Positions 1-11,436 of a stretch of 64,000 bases of DNA are shown here, piece after piece. The notes beneath the pieces were generated by a model, which was given only the letters and a program-made list of their open reading frames with translations, was not told where the DNA came from and ran no database searches. Location of the stretch: contig NC_052619.1 of NCBI RefSeq assembly GCF_016545825.1, forward strand, positions 1,131,501 to 1,195,500, written 5' to 3'. A program made the translations under genes and the position numbers. This stretch comes from Eucalyptus grandis (lineage: Eukaryota; Streptophyta; Magnoliopsida; Myrtales; Myrtaceae). The first letter of the stretch is position 1. Each line of letters begins with the position of its first letter.

Positions 1-853
1 AAGAGAATGATCATCTCTCTTCCCCTTTCGATGTCCTAGAGACAGGGGGAGTTAGCGAGCAAGAGAGGTCTCCACCTCATCTTTGCTTGAAGATCCAAGA
101 CAATCTCGGAAGACCCGGAAGAAGTTCAGGTCTCTCAATTGCTGAAGAAGGTGATACGTCGATTCCAAATCTGCCGGACCGAACAGAAGCGCCATCGTGC
201 ATACACACCATCGAGAAAGTCAATGCCGGTACGGACGGATGATTCTGCAGATCTTCGTAGTATCATGAATATTCTTCGGAAATGCGTAACCAGATATATA
301 TTCGGGACTGTGAAATCAAGCTTTGAAGCATCTTTGGACAAGCATCTTGATCTCTGGAAGATAAATTCAAAGACCTCGCTCGCAACTTCAAGCCAATGCC
401 AAGAGAGAAGAGGTAGCTCATCGCGAGAAGATCGAAGAAGCTCGAAGGAGTAGTCCAGTCCATTGGGGATTTCCGGATCGTGCGCATTCCCAGCGGACAT
501 GACTCCTTTCTCACCCTCTTTTTAATGATGACAAAAGGGGAGAACCAATTTGAACAAACATTATTTTAAAACTTTATTTGACTTTTGTGTTTATGTTTAT
601 TTTTAGTATGACTTGAGAACTTGAACTTGAGTGTTAGACTGAATTGGCTGTGGATTTTGATGCTTGACTGGTTGCATTTATATCAAGTATTGTTACATGG
701 TATTACTCATGAAAGACTAACCAATTTCTGTGGATGCGAGAGTCTGGTTGTTTATTAATCTTTATGAGTTAGCCATATTGCTTGAGAAATGTTTTGCGGG
801 TCAAAGTTGTTCAAATCTTCAAGAAAGTTTTGTCACCATCAAAAAGGGGAGAT

Positions 854-1762
854 TGTTGGAGAAATCTTTCCAGAATATTTTGAAGTGACAAAACATTTCT
901 ATCGATCTAAGTCACGGATATCGATAGTTAAAGTCTCAAGAATTTATAGTCTCAAGACTTTGTTATCTCAAGACTCAAGACTCAAAATCATTCTCACTGA
1001 CAGTCTTTCTAATCCAGTGTTGAAGGAAATCCAAAGCCGAGGTTTATGGTTGAGGATTTGATCCTATCCTCTGGAATAGATTCCTTGGTTGGATAATCAT
1101 TTCGGATTCTTTAATTCTTATCTAAGATCGATTGAAGATCCGATGGTCGACGAAATAAACTTGGATTATTCTATTCTTGGAAACCGAGATCCTGATTGTA
1201 TGGGCGAACATGATTGATGGGCTATCATCAGATTCCTTAAATAGCTCGGATGATCTTCTTGATTGATTCCGTCCAACGGGTAGATTGGAGGAATTCTTTT
1301 GGTAAGTGCCAACGGCTATGATGGCATGAAGGAGTATAAAAGGAAGACGTTCTAGTTGTCTTAAGTGTGTGATCGATAGAAAAATTCTAGAGTCCGAAGA
1401 TCCTTGATTGTTAGTTGAGGCGAGCGAAATTGTATACGAGAGAGTGTTTATACTTGGTGACGCCTTGAGTGAGTGTGGTAGATCATCTACACCTAGAAAT
1501 CAAGGAAGATCAACACCGTAACAACTCTTTGATCATAGTGGAATCCAGCCAATCGGCTGTCAGTGCAGAAGAGTGGACGTAGGCTTGAATCAAGCCGAAC
1601 CACTATAAACCGAGTGTTCAATTCTCTCTTTCCCTTACTCAGTCTTGCGATTGAATTTTTAACTGTTGCAAATTCTCTAATTGTTTAAATATCGTGCAAG
1701 CTTCGAGAAATTGTTTGTATACCTATTCACCCCCCCTCTAAGTACTCGTACTAGCTATTTCA
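854..1762 (+). repeat. 3' LTR of the Sirevirus-like element
   Basis: The LTR is about 909 bp, beginning TG and ending CA. The start is fixed by the adjacent polypurine tract. The right boundary (CTATTTCA) is inferred from the TG...CA rule and the characteristic C-rich terminal phrase, so it could shift by several bases. Confidence 0.65.
1335..1341 (+). promoter_or_regulatory. LTR TATA box
   Basis: TATAAAA lies about 480 bp into the LTR, followed by a plausible R region. It would be the Pol II promoter if a matching 5' LTR existed upstream. Confidence 0.5.
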
Positions 1763-4700
1763 AACGCCAATGAATCTTTCGTCTTAAGAGAATGTTGCTT
1801 TTCACTCAACTCTTAAAAGTGTTTGAAGGATGTGTTTGAAAATGGCTTGCCTTTCCTCATCCTAAGTATCCTCCACTTGGCATGATTAACGTCTCCATTT
1901 CACTTTGCTGAGATCGTCTGAATAGATTAATCTCCATAGAAAATTTTGATTCACAATGAATAATCCCCCAAAACGAGAAAACAATTTTGAGATAAAAATG
2001 ATGTTCAAAAAGCTTATGAAAGTTTTTTTTTTTTCAATTATTTATTTTTGTGCTTATCTCTAGGAAAGCACAAAAGGTTCTTTGTAATGGAAATTCTTCA
2101 TTTTTTCTTCTTTTTTTACTTTTAAAAAAATGAGAAGAAGGGTACTTACCTGTGGCATGGCGACCCAATAAGCCTGTAAGAATATGAAAGAATATGTTAG
2201 TATAAAAATCTTTAGGGATTGAAATGTTGGAAACGATACATTATTACCCTTCATTTGCTTTCATCTTTTGGACACTAACATCTCTTGGATTCACCTTCGT
2301 GGATATTTGGTAACTCAACAATACCCTTCCCTTGCATTCGCCTTTAAGTGTTTGATGTTTTCTTGATTCCTTAGTGGAGGGTGCTGCTTCTACGGTCAAT
2401 GCGCAACTTTTTCATTTATCACCCTGTAAGAAGAGGAGATGAAACGGGTTATCTCCATATTTAATTAGGTTCAACTAAGGAACGATACATCATTCTTGAT
2501 GAATTTGACAATATTGTTCCAGTACACTTCATTGGTGGGAGATGAGAGATTTTTTTTTCTAAATCAAACGTTGTTCTCCCACTCTTTATTTGACAAACCT
2601 TTGTTCTGTTCGAATCCGTCCTGTATTAAAGAAAAAGACATGTCATTTTTTATGCTGAAGAGAATCAAGCTTAAGAACGAAATACATCATTTTCAAAGTT
2701 GGGCGATCAACATCCCAAGGTATCTCTCAAGGAGGAATAGACAATATTGCCCCTTTGTTTCATTTCAATCTTTTTTTGTTTAAGATGAACATGACTTAAA
2801 AGTGCTCCATCGCATTTGTTGGGAACGTTATAGAACTTGGCACTCTTGATATCTCATTGACAATGAAAAGAAAATCATGTCAGAAACGATATTAGAAATG
2901 AATAACTGAAATCGATACAGTTTACTCTTCCTTTGCCCTTTTGGATACTTGGCAACTCTCTTCATTTGCCTCATCATGCAAAGTGAACGAGATCGACGGG
3001 TTATTTTGGCACGTAAGGCATTTGCGAATAACAAAACATTCTCAGAATGAAATTTGACTTCATTCCGCTTTTATGGAAAATTGGCACCGACGAAACCTCA
3101 ACGCATGCTTGCTCCTCGAGTTCGATGAGCCGGAGAAAATGACTACATGAAGAGATGGCCTTAAGCAAAGTTTTTTTGAAATTCATTTTGGAAGGTAGAC
3201 GTAAAAGTTCGCCTAAAATACTTCTGAATTTTTTTCTGCTTTGTTTTGTTTTATTTTGTTTTATTTTGTTTTTGTTTTTGTTTTTTTGTTTTTTTGTTTA
3301 TAAAAAAAATGATGATTTTCATGAAACTGAATTCCATCATAAAAAATGTGAGTCGCACGATTTACAAAAGCAACAATTGGATTTGCAATCAAAACTCAAA
3401 ATGAAAAACATGATTCTTAACAAGAATAAAAACATTGATAAAATACAAGAAACTCTTGTATAGATAAGAGTAAAAATTAACTCTTGTCCTAATGTCAAGG
3501 AGCACCACGCATAACCTGCAAAAAGATGACAATGTTAGTACGTGAATGAGAAAAAATGATATCTCAATGGGATCGTTTCTTACAATAAAATCGAGACGAC
3601 GGTACATGCCCCATAATCATTATTACGGGGTTTTAGTATTTCGCTAGGATATTATTATAAGAAAAGACATCATTAAAATAATCAATCCATGGCCATCAAT
3701 CGAATGTCCACCTTTATTCCAAAAGGTTTCGTATGCAAAAGTGTCATTGATTTTTGAAAGATTGATTTGTAATTTTACTCCTAGAAAAATGAAGTGACTT
3801 CTATTTTGAGAAATTTGTACACAAAATGATTTGCACTTTAGTCCCAAAATGTGAGAATGAGAGAATTTGATAAATAAAAAAAAAATGCAATTTCAATTTT
3901 GTGCCCCAATACAAAATCAAAACTTTAAAAAAAAAAATTTCAAAATGATTTCGAGCCCATAACTAGAAATTTAAACAAAACCACGTGTTCAACAGGGCCA
4001 AATCAAAGTGTTTAGAACTTGCCTTCAATGTTCACTTATCAAAAGTGACTGCCAATTTTTTTTTCAATCATAAGCCTACATCGCCGAGGGCATTCGATTG
4101 ATTTCCGCGAATTTCAAGATGAAAATGCAATACAAAGTGGGTAAATAAAAAGGAAAATGATACTTACAATGGATGCCAACCTTTGTCTCTGTTTTTTTTT
4201 TTTTTAATTACATAGATATGCACATGGAATGTGATTCGATTTCTACTATATACGGCTCAAAATGAAGCCATAGGATCACCGAACTGAACCAACAAGGTCG
4301 TGGCTGGGTCGGGTTACCCATGACTCTGGCTTCGTCAAAGAACCGACCCGTGTCGCATGCTCGCAGACCGGGGTGGGTACCTTCGACGTGAAGAAAGAAA
4401 TTTCGGGGTAGAGGTGGGCGACTCGTACTACGCGGTTGTAGTCAGAGTGGTATCCACCTCAACACTATCCTAAGTGATCCTATGTGGCCCGGGTCCGGCG
4501 GCAGGTTGTGTGTGCTATGGTGTAGTGCAATGTAGGAAACGCAGACATGATAATTTATAAGCAATCAGCACTTCATACATAAAAAATAAACCATACATTC
4601 CTACGGCTAACTGCAAGACAAAGGTGAGCAAACACTTCCCCTTATACCTCCCATTCTACAAAAAACATTTAACATCTTTAATGTTAGGGACGTACTTGGA

Positions 4701-4769
4701 ATCCTTGTTGCCAAACAAAAATATTTTTGAACAAGATTAATTTTCGCCTAAGTCTTCTAAAATCTAAAA
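1763..4769. other. AT-rich stretch without a recognisable gene, possibly decayed retroelement interior
   Basis: The stretch is rich in A/T runs and short open frames with no recognisable protein. Related phrases recur: 'gatacatcatt' near 2485 and 2680, and 'tttggatacttggcaactc' near 2940 beside 'gatatttggtaactc' near 2301. This suggests old, diverged tandem or dispersed copies. It lies on the inner side of the minus-strand LTR at 4796-6699, so it may be the untranslated leader of that element, cut at the left by the Sirevirus-like copy. I see no reliable exon, tRNA or snoRNA. Confidence 0.35.
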
Positions 4770-4792
4770 CCAAGTCCCCAGCAGAGTCGCCA
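4770..4792 (-). other. Primer binding site of minus-strand LTR retrotransposon
   Basis: Read on the minus strand this is TGGCGACTCTGCTGGGGACT, three bases inside an LTR end. I recognise this phrase as the primer site downstream of 5' LTRs in plant Tat/Ogre-type gypsy elements. It fixes the orientation of the LTR at 4796-6699. Confidence 0.6.
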
Positions 4793-4795
4793 AGC

Positions 4796-6699
4796 TGTCG
4801 CGACCTACCCTCGGGGGGAGGGAATAGGTTTAGGCGTATTGCCTAAAAGACGAGCCTAAGGCCCATGATTAGGCGCGGGCTCTCCCAAGTCCATACCCCG
4901 CGTGGCGTTAGGATATTCTTAAGAAATTTTGCACAAAAGGAGTCACCACTAGCCTATTGGGGTCGGCTAGAAACCAAGTGAGGCATGAGAGCGTGCCTCA
5001 CTTCCTACGCAACCAGAGAATCTAGAATCGGGGACTTGATTACACTAATTAGCCAATTAATGCCCTTTCGGTACCTAATCTTGTTCATTTTAAAAGAAAT
5101 GATTTTTGTCAGGCAGTCTGGATTGATTTTATGCTTATCCACTAACATGTAAGGTGTTCATACGGGTGTACAATGATTAAGGTAACAATCAAGATTCTAA
5201 TTGAAATAAAATTAAACACGTGCAATTTAACATAATTAAATATACAAACTAGACATACAATATAATCAATATACAAGTAAATAAATGCCTAATTACACTA
5301 AAAAATGCAATACATGGCAATTCATAACCAAACTCTACATTTCTTAATTTTCGAAATTTTTTATTTTTTTAAAATTTTTTTAAACTTAATTTTTTGTTTT
5401 TTATTTTTTTAAATTAATTAAAAAGGGCGAACCGGGTCGGGTCCGGTTAGAGACCGGACTCGGGTTCGGTCCGATTGGGGCTGGGGCCGAACCGGCCCGC
5501 CCGAATGACAAGGCCCGACCAGCCTTGGTGGGGCCTTTCTTTGGTTCGGATTGGGCCCAACCAGCGGACCCAATCTGGTCAAATCTCTTTTATTTAAAAA
5601 ATGAAGCCCACAACAAGCCCACAAGTTCCTAAGCCCACAAGTCCATAAGTCCCTAAGCCCACTACCTAAAACAGCCTAAACCAAACCCTAAGTATACTCG
5701 GCCCGGATGTGAGAAAAACCCTACCCGGTTCGTAACTTTCGCCTGACCCAGCCAAGACCTGGTTTTGGAGCGGCGTTGACGACGGTGGCGACGCGGCGGA
5801 GCGAGACGGAGCAAGGCAGCTTCGAGTGCGTGTTGGAGGCAGACCGACGCGCAGCTTTGGGTAGAGGCAGCGGCGGTGGTGGCGCGATGCTCGCGGGTTT
5901 GGTGCTCGAGCGGAGGGTGCGGTGAGGAGGTTGAGCAGCGGCGTCAGGTCGCTGGTCGAAGTGGCACAGGCGGAGCAGCAGGCTGAGAGCAGAAGGCAGC
6001 TTCGCTTGGAGGAGGCTCGGAGCGGATCTGCTGGGCGTCGGAGAAGAGGAGGACCCAGCAGCAGGGGGTCTACGAGAAGTGGGGCTTCGAGCTTGCAAGA
6101 GTATCGGCGGCGCGGTGAGGGGCTCGGCGAATGCGAGATCTGCAAGTCGAAGGCGAGGCGGAAGCGAAGCGGGTCGCGCGGGCGGTCACGGACGTGGGGT
6201 GGCTCGAACGGCTTTGGGCTCGGAGGGTGGCGGCTCGGACGACGACGGGCAGCGCCACCACGCTGCCCTCCTCCCCTCCGTTCCGTCTCTCTTTTTCTCT
6301 CTATCCAAATCTGTTTCCTTCTCCAGCTCTCTGTCCTCTTCGGTTCTCCCCACGAGCTCCCCTCTATTCACTGTCTTCCTCTGGTTTTTTTTTTGGTTCG
6401 AGCTCTCTCCTCTCTCCTTGTCTCCCCCTGCTCTGTTGCTGCTTTTCTCTTTGCAGGTTTCGCGTGCTAAACAAGCTGGAGGAGGACAGAGGCTAACGTG
6501 GGCCGGGCCAAGAGGGAAACGGGCTCGGCCCCTTCCACGTTTTCTTTCTTTTTTTCTTTTTTTGGTTGTTTTTGCTTTTGTTTTTGTTTTGTTTTCTTTT
6601 TCTTGTTTGCTTTGTTTGTTTTTTCTTGTCTTTTTGTTTTTTTTAGTGACTAATTCCTAATCTTGTACATAATAAAATTGTAAAATTTAGGTGTCAACA
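4796..6699 (-). mobile_element. 5' LTR of a Ty3/gypsy element (Tat-like, tentative)
   Basis: A 1.9-kb block runs from TGTCGCGACC to GGTGTCAACA on the plus strand, i.e. TGTTGACACC...GGTCGCGACA on the minus strand, directly followed by a primer binding site. Its interior is patchy: AT-rich at the right, GC-rich at about 5750-6280 (open in several frames, not a recognisable protein), and T-rich at 6290-6650. The first 350 bp resemble the block starting at 22646, showing that this is a repeated family in this genome. No gag or pol coding is visible internally, so the element is truncated or non-autonomous. Confidence 0.6.
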
Positions 6700-7631
6700 C
6701 CTGTGGTAGGCCAAGGTGACCCTTGCCTACAACAGCCCCCCCACTAGATTTGGTAAGGCCAAGGGTGGGCCTCGCCAAATCTAACGAGAATGGCCATTGG
6801 TCCTCGTCAATGCTCGCCCTCGTCCAAGTGAGGCTTAGCGAGGCCAACTCCTCACTTGTGATGGGTGAAGGCGACCCTCACTTGCCATTGCTTGTGATTG
6901 GCAACCGATCGCTAGCAAAAGAAAAGGGAAAATTCCATGTAAGGGCCTAAAGTGAAGTAATTTTTTTTTTAACAAAAGGCCCATAATGGATCTAGTTTCC
7001 AATAAGGATCTGAAGTGGTCATTTTAGTTTCAAACCTTAAATAAAAAAATTCTCAATCTCTATCTCATCCCCCACAAACCAGTTGCCATCACCATTAGCT
7101 AGTCTTCAATTTATAGTTTCTTAGGAAGGCTTTGTTGGATTTGGGCTAGATGATTCACGACATTTATCGATGCAGTTTGCATTAAGGTGGAGTATGTGGC
7201 TTCTTGAGGGGGTCCAATTATGTAGCATAAGCTTGTTGTCTACTCATAGAACAATTTATGAACACCAAACTCGACATATTTTAATGCAAATTATTGAAAA
7301 GGGATTAATTAAACTTGGATTAATCAAACATGCATGTATAGTGTAACTCCTCATAACAGATGTATTTCTAGTTCTTCATAATTTTTTTTGGTTTTTTTTC
7401 TAAAAAAATTTACTAACATCATTTATTTTGTTATTTTACTTTTCTTATTTGATACAAATTTTTATCCAAGTAACGTATTCATGTGAAGTGCTTAAGTAGG
7501 TTAAATGAGTTTTGATAGGTGTGGTTAAATATAGATATGTTCTAGTAATATGAGTTGGGTTTAGTCCGGATTAGATGGGGTATGCATCACAAAAGTTGTA
7601 TTACATAAAAGATAGTTTAGGGATTAAAAAC
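6700..7631. other. Remnant of a GC-core MITE (6700-6960), then AT-rich DNA
   Basis: Bases 6700-6930 contain words such as GCCTCGCCAAATCT and CTTAGCGAGGCC that match the GC-core islands elsewhere in the window. They are followed by 'gggcctaaagtgaagtaa', resembling a MITE arm. The left half of that element is missing where the LTR abuts it. From about 7000 to 7631 I see no gene. Confidence 0.4.
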
Positions 7632-7634
7632 TAA

Positions 7635-8506
7635 GGGCCTATTTGGTTGTGTTTCTTTTTTTTGTTTTTAAACACTTTTAAGAAACACAAAATTTGTGTT
7701 TCTTATTTCTGAAACACATTTGAGAAACACATTTTATTTTCTTCTTCTTTTTCTTCTTATTTTCTTCTTCTTTTTTCTTTCGCCGGTCGCCGGCCTCGGC
7801 CATGGCCGGCGACCGGCCGACGAGGGCCGGCGGCCTCGCCCAGCCACGGCGAGGCTCGCCGGCCCCCTCGCCGTCCCCCGGCGAGGCCGAGGCTCGCCGT
7901 AGCTGGGCGAGGCCAACCTCGCGCCGGCACAGGCGAGCTCGATCTCACCCGGATCGGGCGAGGCCGAGCTCGCCCGGCGGTTGGCGAGCCTCGGCCTCGC
8001 CGGATCTGGGCGAGTCGGCGTAGCTGGCGGTGGCCCGGCGAGGCCGCGCCTCGCCGGCCGGCAGGCGAGCTCGGCCTCGCCGGATCCGGGCGAGCTCGAG
8101 CTCGCCCGGCCAAGGCGAGGCCGACCCTCGCCCGGCTACGGCGAGCCTCGGCCTCGCCGGGGGGACGAGCGAGGGCCGGCGAGCCTCGCCGTGGTGGGCG
8201 AGGCCGCCGGCCCTCGTTGGCCGGTCGCCGGCTATGGCCGAGGCAGGTGACCGGCCAAAAGAGGAAAAAAAGAAAAAGGAAAAAAAAAAAAAGAAAAAGA
8301 AAAAGGAAAAAAAAAAAAAAAATAGAAAAAATAAAAGAAATAAAAATTATACAAATTTACCAAATGTGTTTCTGTTTATTTTTTTATTTCCGGAACAAGT
8401 TTACCAAACACGTTTTTGTTAAAAAATTGTTCTCGGAACAGAAACACTTTTTTTTATTTATGTTCCCTAGAACAATTTTTAAACAGAAACGCAAACAAAC
8501 GCACCC
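7635..8506. mobile_element. Non-autonomous PIF/Harbinger-like element with GC-rich core, copy A
   Basis: An 872-bp element flanked by the 3-bp duplication TAA (7632-7634 and 8507-8509). Its ends are imperfect inverted repeats: GGGCCTATTTGGTTGTGTTTC at the left, and GGGTGCGTTTGTTTGCGTTTC for the complement of the right. Between T-rich and A-rich arms lies a strongly GC-rich core (about 7785-8255) built from CTCGCC and GGCGAG words. Long open frames across the core are an effect of base composition. The TAA duplication plus GGG... terminus fits PIF/Harbinger MITEs. No transposase is encoded. A sister copy is at 62240-62937. Confidence 0.7.
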
Positions 8507-8509
8507 TAA

Positions 8510-9353
8510 ACAACTTTTCTCCTATTAAGCAACCAAATTAAAAGTTGTATTACCCGACCCAACCCGATCCATTCGTTTGAATTGTCTAGTGATTACCAAC
8601 TTTTCTCTGATTAAGTTACTAAATATAATTATGCGTAGTTTACCAATTTATATTTGCCTTTATTACCAACGATTTCAATTTACCATTTATAATGCGACAT
8701 CATCAATCTTCATATGGAGAGACCACCAAGAGGGACTCAAGATCTAAGTCTGTCAATATATTCGATTGGACATATCTTCACTCAAAAGCTTAAAAGACAA
8801 TGAGTTATGGGCCAATTATGAGATATTAACTATTCTAAACCATACTAATTGTCGATGTGAGACTTTTTCTTATAGAACATAAACATTTATCTCAATATTA
8901 CCACCTAGTTTTGAGTTATCAATTTTTACACTAGTTGCTTAGTAACATTTATTTGTTTTTCCTAGATTCACTTTTTTATATAGTAATTAGTGCTTTCATT
9001 TTCCTTATATGCTAACTGTTTAAATTTACCAACTCTCTTTAGAATTACCAACCTCAAGTAGAGTAATCATCAACTCTTCTATGTTCAAGTTACCAACCAG
9101 GTGCATTTCCAACTCTTGTTTGAGTTTGTTAACAATTAATTTTTCGTTACCAACTCTTTTTCCTTATTTTCAAAAATGTTAATGCTAATTCATGATCATG
9201 AACTATCAGATTCTTACTCAACAAGATGCTGATATTCCTTTTATTTTTTGGATCTATTATTCAGTAGCGGACATTATTGTAAATCGAGTATGGTCATGGT
9301 GCTAACCGAGGTTGGCTACAATGCCATAAAAAGAAACTGGTTTTCTATGCTTT
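8510..9353. other. AT-rich intergenic DNA 3' of the chitinase remnant
   Basis: No gene is recognised. The phrase 'ttaccaac' recurs irregularly between 8590 and 9150. The last part would be the 3' untranslated region of the chitinase on the minus strand. Confidence 0.4.
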
Positions 9354-10323
9354 CTAACAGGTCAGGTTATCTCCCGGAGAGACACCACAATGGTTGCAAT
9401 AATCAATGTAATATTGAACCCGAGCTTGAACCGTGTCGGGGTTTCCGCCACCGCATTCTATTCCATTAATGGCTCGAATCGTCGCGCCGAAGCCTTGAAC
9501 GGAAGTAATAACGGAGTGGGCGTTGTTCATCCAAAACCAGAAGGCGGTCTTAAAAGACACGACCACATTGTTGGCCGTGGTTTCGGGAGAGTTGAGGCCG
9601 TCGAACCCTATGGATTCTCCCGCGGGTCCGTAGTTGTAGTTCCATGATATTTGGATGGGACCTCGACCGTAGTAGCCTTTGTTGGGGTTGCATGGATACT
9701 GGATGTTCCATTCGTCGCAGTAATCTTCCGAGGGACCATCTATCTCTTCAATGTAGCAAAAATCTGCACCCAAGAAGATTAATTGTTATTAGTTGCTTTT
9801 GCTTTGAGGCTTTGATAGTTCGTAATGATCTCATCTAAGCCATATATCTAAAGCAAAGCAGATCATACGCTATGATCTCCAGGAAGTCACGGTGAATAAA
9901 ATTCGCGGCAAAGAGCAAACATGGCAAGTAAAGACAAAAGGACTTTAACATGCATGGCATTGTCTTTAAGCATAAAAAATGAACGAACTTAATCGTGAGA
10001 GCGAAATGAGAAAAGCTAAACAGAAATAATGAACTTTTCGACGAATGAATTGGTATCACACAATGTTTCATTTCATGCTTTGGGAGAGGTTCTTACGTCC
10101 AGTCTCGTGCGTGACATGAGCGAAGAAAGCAGCGATCTCGCGCTTAGTCATCGGCAGTCCCGACTGCGCCAAATTCGGTGTAACCACTGGCAGCATCAAG
10201 GAAAGCTTGCCTAGTGTAGAAGCTCTTCCCCTCACAACTCGCGTCGGCCTGGCCAATTATCGAATTGAAGAAGCTATCCGTCACCATGTCCGCCACTGAG
10301 ACCCCGCTACTCGGGGTGGTGAG
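9354..10323 (-). pseudogene. Class IV (GH19) chitinase, truncated and frameshifted
   Basis: Family role: GH19 endochitinases hydrolyse beta-1,4 bonds in chitin and are secreted or vacuolar defence proteins. Two exons are readable on the minus strand. Exon A (about 10097-10323) carries GVSVADMVTDSFFNSII and KREIAAFFAHVTHETG, which includes the first catalytic Glu. Exon B (9354-9763) carries FCYIEEIDG, the signature [31 protein letters not shown] and ends [10 protein letters not shown] at a TAG stop. Splice sites (GTAAGA donor next to 10097, TGCAG acceptor next to 9763) and phase match. Near 10145, between GTADD and KREIA, the frame shifts; compared with the family about two bases are missing, creating an immediate TAA. 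The signal peptide and hevein-like domain are absent because a hAT-like element abuts the hinge-encoding region. I judge it non-functional. Confidence 0.85.
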
Positions 10324-11213
10324 TAGGGGTGTGCAAAATACCCGGGAACTGCCGGACCGCCCGGAACCGGACCGGAATCGCCGGAACCGACGGTTCTTGA
10401 GGGAACCAGTCCGGTTCCCGGTTCCATGGGCAGATCCGCCCACCCGTCCACCCGGACCGGACCGAACCTTTTAATATTAAAATATTACTAAAACAAAACA
10501 AACCCTAACCGAGACCTCTCTCCTCTGTCCATCTTCGACTTCTCTCCTCTGTGACCGTCTGTCTCTATTCTTCTTCGACTTCTTCGGTTCTTCTGTGACT
10601 GTCTCCACCCAGCAGTGACCCGCGACTGCTGCTCGCCCGCTCGTGCCAGCCATTGTTGCTATTCGCCCCCTCACGCCGGCCGCCACTCGCCACAACCTCT
10701 GCTCCGCCTAGCGGTGACCTGCGACTCACGGCTCGCCTCCGCGCCGACCCTGCGCCAGCGGTGAGGGAGAGTGGATTGACATCGAAGGCCAAGATCTGCG
10801 CGACCACGTCAAGTGGTGCTAACGCGTCGAGGAATCAACCACCTCCGAAGTGCCGCCACCTCATCCGCCGGTACCTTGAGTCCACCCGCGGCATCGGGTG
10901 GGGCAGGGACGGCCGCCACCTCCCTCCACAGTCCCCTTCCTCTTTCCCCCTCTCTCTGACTCTATTTCTGTGCCCTAGGAATTGTGTGGCTTTGGCATTG
11001 AGTTGATTGATTGTGGTCGGGTTGAACTAGTTGAGGCGTCAAGATCAGTTCCATGGATCCACCCGATATCCGGACCAGACCGGCAATCCGATTCTCGGGT
11101 GGATCCATGCAACAAACGGGTAGATCCCGATTCCAATTTTTCGAAACTGGTCCTTAGCGGGCGGTTCCCGGTTCTAGGTTGGGAACTGCCCGTCCGGACC
11201 ATGCACACCCCTA
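10324..11213. mobile_element. hAT-like non-autonomous element
   Basis: An 890-bp element with termini TAGGGGTGTGCA and TGCACACCCCTA. Longer subterminal inverted repeats follow (CCCGGGAACTGCCGGACCG at the left; its counterpart GGTTGGGAACTGCCCGTCCGG at the right). The flanking 8-mers, GTGGTGAG and GTGGAAGT, match only at their first four bases, so the target duplication is decayed or the flank was deleted. The interior contains CT-rich and GC-rich DNA without transposase. It sits directly against the hinge-encoding end of the chitinase exon. Confidence 0.7.
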
Positions 11214-11436
11214 GTGGAAGTGGGTGGGTGGTTGAAACGCGTCTTATCCTATTTTATTTTTGAACTTTCGATTAATGTGTTTTTAAAGCCCTATAATTCT
11301 TTTTTGAATTTTGTTTATTATATTATTGCGGAGGCACTGGCTTCAAGAAATCTCTCTCTCTGAGTCATTTAGCACAGTTTGAAACCCTCGAAGAAAAAAA
11401 GCAGATCCTCCTCATCTTCCCCCGGCTAGCTTCCCC
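11214..11436. other. Flank between the hAT-like element and a small membrane-protein ORF
   Basis: No hevein-domain codons are recognisable on the minus strand, so the chitinase 5' part is not simply on the other side of the hAT-like insertion. Bases 11340-11436 contain a CT-rich tract that could be the 5' untranslated region of the plus-strand ORF that follows. Confidence 0.35.

Larger units (their letters stand above)
1..1762 (+). mobile_element. Sirevirus-like Ty1/copia retrotransposon, 3' end with 3' LTR
   Basis: The window opens inside a plus-strand LTR retrotransposon. The first 500 bases hold only broken reading frames. A spacer with the phrase GATGACAAAAGGGGAGAA (about 527-543), typical of Sirevirus 3' regions, follows. 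A polypurine tract (about 840-852) precedes an LTR that starts TGTTGGAG at 854. The LTR ends near 1762 in a C-run phrase (CACCCCCCCTCTAAGTACT, about 1728-1746) characteristic of Sirevirus LTR ends. Family assignment rests on these recognised phrases because no RT or integrase domain lies in the window. The 5' part, and so the target duplication partner, is outside the window. Confidence 0.7.

Noticed and set aside
2496..3463. Small frames of 60-100 codons as candidate genes
   Set aside because: AT-rich, Phe/Lys/Ile-rich readings with no splice context or recognisable motif; related frames on the other strand are equally good.
5666..6660. Several overlapping open frames of 120-190 codons on both strands
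   Set aside because: They lie in the GC-rich part of an LTR, are open in many frames at once and show only low-complexity Arg/Ser/Ala/Pro sequence, followed by Phe/Leu-rich readings of a poly(T/C) tract.
7757..8422. Arg/Ala/Pro-rich frames in the GC core of the Harbinger-like element
   Set aside because: Stop codons are rare because of base composition; the readings simply repeat the CTCGCC/GGCGAG words in both directions.
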